Source: Scortum barcoo (taxonomy: Eukaryota > Chordata > Actinopteri > Centrarchiformes > Terapontidae). Taken from it: a DNA stretch of 64,000 nucleotides. Made by a program: the position numbers and the translations under genes. The DNA lies in assembly GCA_023238725.1 (NCBI GenBank), contig CM041531.1, forward strand, positions 3,510,602 to 3,574,601, read 5' to 3'. Position 1 is the first letter of the stretch; each line of letters opens with the position of its first letter. Below are positions 58,983-64,000 of this stretch, one piece after another. The notes under the pieces are model-generated. The model was not told where the DNA came from. It searched no databases and was given only the letters and a program-made list of their open reading frames with translations.

Positions 58983-59375
58983 GATTAATTATAGCCACCA
59001 TAGTGTAAAGGGGAAGGGGCACGTCTGACAAAGTGCACTGAAAGTCTCAAACAGAACTTCCAACTTAACAGTCTTAGCTTGGGTGAGCTAGTCATGTCTG
59101 CTTAGAGGTTATAATATCCAGAAACACGTGATGCTGTCCGCGTTGCAGCACTGCAACCTGAAGCGGTGTGAAAATCCACGGAGAGCAGGAAAAAAAAAAG
59201 TCCACTTTGCCAGTCTCTGTAACTCACGTTGTCCTTTGTTGCTATCAGGCAGATGCATATCCGACAGAGTCCAGTTTTATTTCACCAGTACATAGACCAA
59301 AGACATCATCTAGCACAGGCAATTATCTCGTTAATTCCCGGCAAAACTCAGAACTCTGTTCAAAATAGCAGTCCA

Positions 59376-59392
59376 CAAACCTGCTGCCACCA
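59376..59392 (-). other. Probable primer-binding site
   Basis: Minus strand tggtggcagcaggtttg begins one base inside the 5' LTR, the normal position for tRNA priming. I could not assign the tRNA. Confidence 0.5.
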
Positions 59393-59393
59393 G

Positions 59394-59720
59394 TGTAACG
59401 TCGTTGTTTTACAGCGTTAACTATGAAGAAATAGTCGAGGGTCGTGGGTAAAGAAAAGCACGGGAACAACTTCTCCTTTTCACGTGGTCCACTTTACTTT
59501 CACTTTTTTTCAGGACAACCAAAAACACCAAAACAGGCAAGGTGATGGAACACATATCACTCCGCCAATCCCGACAGGTTCACCACACTATATAGTTCCC
59601 TTCATTTACACAGTCTCCAATTCAACTATACCTGTGGTTCCTATTTAAAACCACATAAAACAACAAACGTGAAAGAGTCATTTCCAAAATAAATTTATAT
59701 CAAATAAATCTCATCTTACA
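59394..59720 (-). repeat. 5' LTR of gypsy element
   Basis: 327 bp, TG...CA ends, the pair of 46369-46694. It differs by several substitutions and short indels (for example near 59615-59635). Confidence 0.85.
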
Positions 59721-59999
59721 TTAGGTTGTAAAATAAATGCATGTTTAACTATCCACTATTAGGAATTTTAATGACACTATGTTTAGATGGAGGTTTGCTT
59801 TGTTTTACTAGTAAGACCATTAATCTTACAAACATATAGTGAATCAGCTTCTTCTTTATCTCCTTTCACAGAGCGAGGTCACAAAAAGCTTTAGATTTAG
59901 TTTGTTAATAGTAAAGAAAAATCATAAAGACAAACAAAAAAAGAAAAAACAAATGAAAAAACACAATAAAAAATAAAACTGGCACAAAGCTGGAGAAAG

Positions 60000-60115
60000 T
60001 CATAAATTAATCTTCAGCTGCTTTTTAAAGGCGTCAGCAGAGACTGCAGAACGTCTGTCAATATGAAGGACGTTCCTCAATTGTTGGAGCCACCACTTCA
60101 AAGGCACGATCAATT
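60000..60115 (-). mobile_element. LINE ORF2 C-terminal relic, unit 2
   Basis: Orthologous to 16515-16660, with one added base in the middle of the RAFEVxAPT region. Confidence 0.5.
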
Positions 60116-60607
60116 ATTAATGATAATGTTGATGCAATGAAACAAATGAGAAGGTGATACTCCAGTCCTATGTCTGATGAGAGTTTGGACTGGTGCACGT
60201 TCACATTAACTACAAGGACTGGGATGCAACATCAAGTATTTTAGTAAAAAAGGAAGTGATTTAGTTCATTTTTAGTTCATTTATTTGTGTGCTACAGCGC
60301 CACCTCTTGGTCATGTTAAAGTAAAATGTTTGCTGCTTTTCTTCAGCTGTAATGAGGGACAGTAGAGAGCACACTGTGACTTCTTCTCTTCAACAACTGT
60401 TTTCTTACTTTGTTGATTTGAGTAATTACATTTTTATTTCCTGTCCAAAAGAGTAAAAACTGTACATGAATCATTTAAATTTACAATATTTTAAGTGTAA
60501 TTTCTGTTGTGATAAATCTCATTTTCAGTGTTGAAACCTCAATAAATGTCCAAGTGAAGTCATTCATGGTTTATACTGGAGGACTTCACACTGTGCAGCT
60601 GCTCCTC

Positions 60608-60925
60608 TCACACCTTTTTGTCATCTTCAGGCAGGTTTTCTTTCACATCCAGTTTGACATCAACCTCATCTGATGGAGGAGAAGTCAAAGAGAAAGAACA
60701 ATAATGAAAACTTGAATGGAGAGAGAAAAATTAGCAGGCTAAATTCTTGAATATTCTTTCAAACTGATGTGAATTTACAGCTCTAACATAAAAGGAACTG
60801 AAGAAATATTTTGTTGTAAATGAGGATGTGTTCATTTTAATGAAATTTTAATGTACAATAGTTTAACAAAAGGAGGACATAGTTTCAATACTCACGTGTG
60901 AGAACTTCTTGTCTTTTTATCGATC
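60608..60925 (-). CDS. Two small C-terminal exons of an unrecognised protein, unit 2
   Basis: Exon pair 60925-60896 and 60669-60608, with the same splice sites and stop as unit 1. The peptide SIKRQEVLTHEVDVKLDVKE then NLPEDDKKV differs only by K-E/I-K changes near its start and keeps the frame. That is weak evidence that it is or was coding. The corresponding membrane segment upstream (about 61131-61335) has lost one codon-shifting trio around 61250. Confidence 0.4.
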
Positions 60926-61496
60926 CTGTAGAGAGGAAAACAATCCCAATAATTATGGATCCAGTTTAACCAGCTTCAGAGTCTCGACACAAGCCAAATG
61001 ATCAAATGTTTTGCATCGTATCACATCTTCACGACAAAGACTACAACTGACTGCAGACACAAACAACCTTTTTTTCTCTGAATGTAAAGTCACATATGTC
61101 TGATAAAAATGTTTAACTGGCTGTAAAATGTTGATTTTCATTGTCAGCTTGCACTTTATTGTTTGTGGAAGATTGAAAGAATGCAGAGAAGAAAAGAAAC
61201 AAAAGATTGATCAAAAGGAGAAACTGCACTAAATGGGTAAAATCACTGATGTGTTGTGATAGACTAGATTACTCCCAACAAAGGAACCTTGATTCGCAGC
61301 AGAGGAACCTCTGTACATTTGGCTGTGAGGGTTCTCATCCTTGTTGCTGATCGAGAAACTCCTACTGGTTGGTTTGGGTGCTCACACAGTGGAAGATGAA
61401 CTGGAGGGAAACCTCATGGGAGTAACACAATTAAAGTCCCTGTGTTTTGTTAAATACTGCTGAAAAAGCACGAACAGAGTCGAACCCCCTACTGAC

Positions 61497-61670
61497 CTCA
61501 GAGTCTGCAGTCTACAGTGTGGACTCTCCACAAGATCAGACAGCAGCTTCACTCCTGAATCCTGCAGCTTGTTGTCACTCAGCTCCAGCTCTCTCAGATG
61601 GGAGGGGTTGGACTTCAGAGCTGAGGCCAGAGAAGCACAGCTGATCTCTGACAAACTGCAGCTCCACAAT
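61497..61670 (-). CDS. Intact LRR exon A, unit 2
   Basis: Exactly 174 nt with acceptor tattcag and gtcag donor. It encodes LWSCSLSEISCASLASALKS, NPSHLRELELSDNKLQDSGV and KLLSDLVESPHCRLQTLR, a clean NLR-type leucine-rich repeat. The parent gene would lie to the right, beyond the window or lost. It is the only LRR exon in the run without an indel. Confidence 0.75.
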
Positions 61671-62184
61671 CTGAATAAAGAATAAATGATGTGACTTTAG
61701 AAAACAATGTTCCTGTTTGAAATCATTCAGTGTTTAATAATCTGTTCAGATCTGAAGAAGGTTTAGAAAGTAGAAGTTTAGAAAATGGAAACTCCAAACA
61801 CCTGAACCCAACAGGATGCAGCTTCAAAACTGTCAAATACAGAAAGTGAAAAAGAGCTCTCATTAATATTAATGACAACGTGCTGCTACTTCAATAAAGA
61901 TTATGTGACTTCTCCTCTTAAACTCTGCCAGCTCCACCAGTGGCTCCATCTATACTAACTCATGTTGTGGAGACAAACACAAAGAAAAACTCACAGAGAA
62001 CTGACTGAAGTTTGGACTCAAGATCCCAAAGTTTCCAAAGAAACCAAATATGTCAGGATGAATTTTGGAGAAATGTGAACAAAAGACATCTACAATATTT
62101 ATTTTAGGAACAGAGGAGCCATAAAATCAAAGCATCTTCAGTTTAAACTATTCAGTCAGTGTAAGCATCATTTAGCTTTTTTCT

Positions 62185-62400
62185 GAATTATCCAGTGGAG
62201 GATTTTTCTTGTTATATTCAGGTTTTAAATCTGGAGCTCAACATTGCTCTGCCACAGTCAATGGACTAAACCACTGAAGAAGAAAATGGACTTTAGCATG
62301 AAGATACTCAGTGTGGATCAGTATAATATCAGCCTTATGTCTGCAGTTTAGTGTCAGCACAACTTTCACATCATATTAATCTCAGCACAGAAGGAAAAAA
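62185..62400. repeat. Intronic unit co-amplified with LRR exons, unit 2
   Basis: Third copy of the block at 18480-18720 and 20265-20480. Confidence 0.65.
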
Positions 62401-62412
62401 ATGGTATCTGAC

Positions 62413-62588
62413 CTCAGAGTCTGCAGTCTACAGTGTGGACTCTCCAGAAAACCACACAGCAGTTTCACTCCTGAATACCTGCAGCTTGTTGTCCACTCAG
62501 CTCCAGCTCTCTCAGATGGGAGGGGTTGGACTTCAGAGCTGAGGCCAGAGAAGCACAGCTGATCTCTGACAAACTGCAGCCCCACAAT
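62413..62588 (-). pseudogene. LRR exon relic B, unit 2
   Basis: Same exon type as 61497-61670 but 176 nt. Extra bases near 62478 and 62492 shift the frame in the middle of the repeat. Splice sites are kept. Confidence 0.7.
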
Positions 62589-62884
62589 CTGAATAAAGAA
62601 TAAATGATGTAGATAAAAATCCATTTATAATCCAGTCAGATGTGTTCAGGTTTTAAATGTGCAGCTCAACATTACTGTGTCCTGATCAATGAGCTTTTCC
62701 ATAAATTGAGTAGAGAGACTTTGTCATTGTGTTATTGTGGATCATCATCATGTCAGCCTTCTACAGACATCATCCAAATGTCACCACAACATTCACACAC
62801 CGATTCATGTCAACACAGATTAATAACAAGCTGCTGATCTCAGTCAAGTCTGGAATTAGAGGATTCAATACTGTATTGATCCTT

Positions 62885-63714
62885 TAAACAGCTGCATTTG
62901 GAAATATACTTTGATGTGTCAATGTCATCTCCTGAACTTTGACCCTTCCTTGTTCCTGTCCTGTGAATACTTGTGTTACGTGCCACGCATGGCCGTGTGC
63001 TTTGTCCCGTCCCCCCATGCATTCTCTCTCTCTTTTCTCTCAGGTGTGCCAGGTTTGCTGCCTGGTTGATGGCCTGCTGGGAAATCAAAGACAGGCTGCT
63101 CATTGGTCCATTCAACCAGGAACTGACCAATCAACTCAAAGGGGTACCTTTTAAAAGGAGGAAGTGGAGACAAACTCACTCTCTCCTTTTTGGTTGACAC
63201 GCATGTTGAATGGTGAATGGAGGGTGAGCGGTGGGGAGTTTGGCACTAGGTGAGTTGGGGTAGCCCTAACACTTAACACACGTAGTGAGGTTTTTGTTTA
63301 GAGACACTAGTTTATGGGTTGATGCCACCCCTTGTATTGTTTTTGGAACTTTTTTTTTTTTTTAGCAAGATAGGAAGGCCTTTTGTTTGTGTTTTGGTTT
63401 GGTAGAGGAGCGATAGTTTAGGCCCAGTTTTTTTCCCTTTAATTTCTTTGTTTTAGCACAACCCCTTTGCCATCTCCCCCCACCTGTTGAGAACCTTTGT
63501 TGTACAATGAAGAGAGCTTTGAGTTTTTATAAAACCATTTCCTTTGCACCACAACTACTCAAGTACATGGTATCAGGTTATTTCCTTCTATTGAAAAGGG
63601 AATCTAATAACTTGTCTTATCTCTGCCTGCTTTATGCATAAACAATAAAGTCAGTAAACCAACATCTTATCTGCCTCTGTCTGCAGACTAAATTTAGTTC
63701 AAGATGGATGTAAG
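62885..63714. repeat. Possible solo LTR-like sequence
   Basis: From tgttacgtgccacgcatgg (about 62973) the DNA changes character. It has a TATA-like ttttaaaagg at about 63149, a T-run, and aacaataaagtcag at about 63640, then ends before the LINE. This resembles an LTR with promoter and poly(A) signal. No partner LTR or target duplication is visible, so it is tentative. No gene was seen. Confidence 0.35.
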
Positions 63715-64000
63715 TTCCCCTCCTTGAACCGCCACCTTACTGTGGTGGAGGGGTTTGTGTGCCCGAATGATCCTAGGAGCTATGTTGTCGGGGGCATTAC
63801 GCCCCTGGTAGGGTCTCCCATGGCAAACAGGTCCTAGGTGACGGGCCAGACTAAGAGCGGTTCACAAGCCCATCATGAAAAGAAGAATATCAAGGACCGT
63901 TACGTCGCCCGGATTGGCGTTACCGGGGCCCCACCCTGGAGCCAGGCCTGGGGTTGGGGCTCGCAGGCGAGCGCCTGGTGGCAGGGTCTTTGCCCACGGG
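63715..64000 (+). mobile_element. RTE-type LINE 5' end, runs off window
   Basis: The GC-rich sequence with 'gtggaggggtttgtgtgcc', 'ggtagggtctcccatggc' and 'gttaccggggccccaccctg' is the familiar 5' region of a fish RTE-like LINE that precedes its endonuclease. The element continues beyond 64000, so its coding state is unknown. Confidence 0.6.

Larger units (their letters stand above)
46369..59720 (-). mobile_element. Ty3/gypsy-type LTR retrotransposon, minus strand, broken
   Basis: It has two LTRs (46369-46694, 59394-59720), a polypurine tract inside the 3' LTR, a probable primer site inside the 5' LTR, and gag, protease, RT, RNase H and integrase in gypsy order. Coding regions carry frameshifts and at least one stop. 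It is interrupted by a MITE (57606-58143) and by a two-gene DNA transposon (about 50274-56698). The five bases flanking the LTRs differ (aataa, ttagg). Only the right flank matches unit 1 (16247 onward), so the left flank was rearranged after insertion. Confidence 0.85.

Overview
The window looks like teleost nuclear DNA. It is AT-rich and intron-rich, has GT-AG splice sites and CA/GT/GA microsatellites, and carries fish-type interspersed repeats. It also carries pieces of the large fish NLR family (RING, FISNA-NACHT and LRR exons), which is amplified in teleosts. No prokaryotic or organellar feature was seen.

Layout. Two diverged copies of one segment lie head to tail. Unit 1 runs from about 330 to 20985 and unit 2 from about 21750 to 62885. 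Each unit holds, left to right: (a) a minus-strand NLR-like gene read right to left (5' UTR exon, N-terminal exon, RING exon, a FISNA-NACHT exon of about 1.85 kb, an LRR exon and an acidic C-terminal exon); (b) a plus-strand 5'-truncated fragment of an ERO1 (ER oxidoreductin) gene that diverges from the NLR gene; (c) transposon-rich DNA with C-terminal pieces of a tyrosine-recombinase-like protein; (d) a short stretch with exons of an unrecognised protein tail; (e) a run of decayed minus-strand LRR exons. Both NLR copies and both ERO1 copies carry one-base indels or lost splice sites, so as written they read as pseudogenes. Consensus errors in the assembly are the main alternative.

Unit 2 is about twice as long as unit 1 because it has extra insertions. 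One is a block at about 33260-38560 with two nested inverted-repeat structures and a 23-bp minisatellite. Another is a 13.35-kb Ty3/gypsy-type LTR retrotransposon on the minus strand (46369-59720, LTRs about 326 bp). The retrotransposon is broken by a 538-bp Harbinger-like MITE in gag and by a 6.4-kb two-gene DNA transposon between protease and reverse transcriptase.

The nested DNA transposon (about 50274-56698) is the most interesting object. It has about 90-bp terminal inverted repeats and two convergent, intron-containing genes. The plus-strand gene encodes a UBZ-like C2HC zinc finger followed by a HECT-like ubiquitin-ligase domain with its catalytic-Cys motif. The minus-strand gene encodes a DDE integrase-type transposase. 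The pairing suggests a mobile element that carries its own ubiquitin-pathway enzyme.

The right end holds a possible LTR-like sequence (62972-63700) and the 5' end of an RTE-type LINE that runs off the window (63715-64000).
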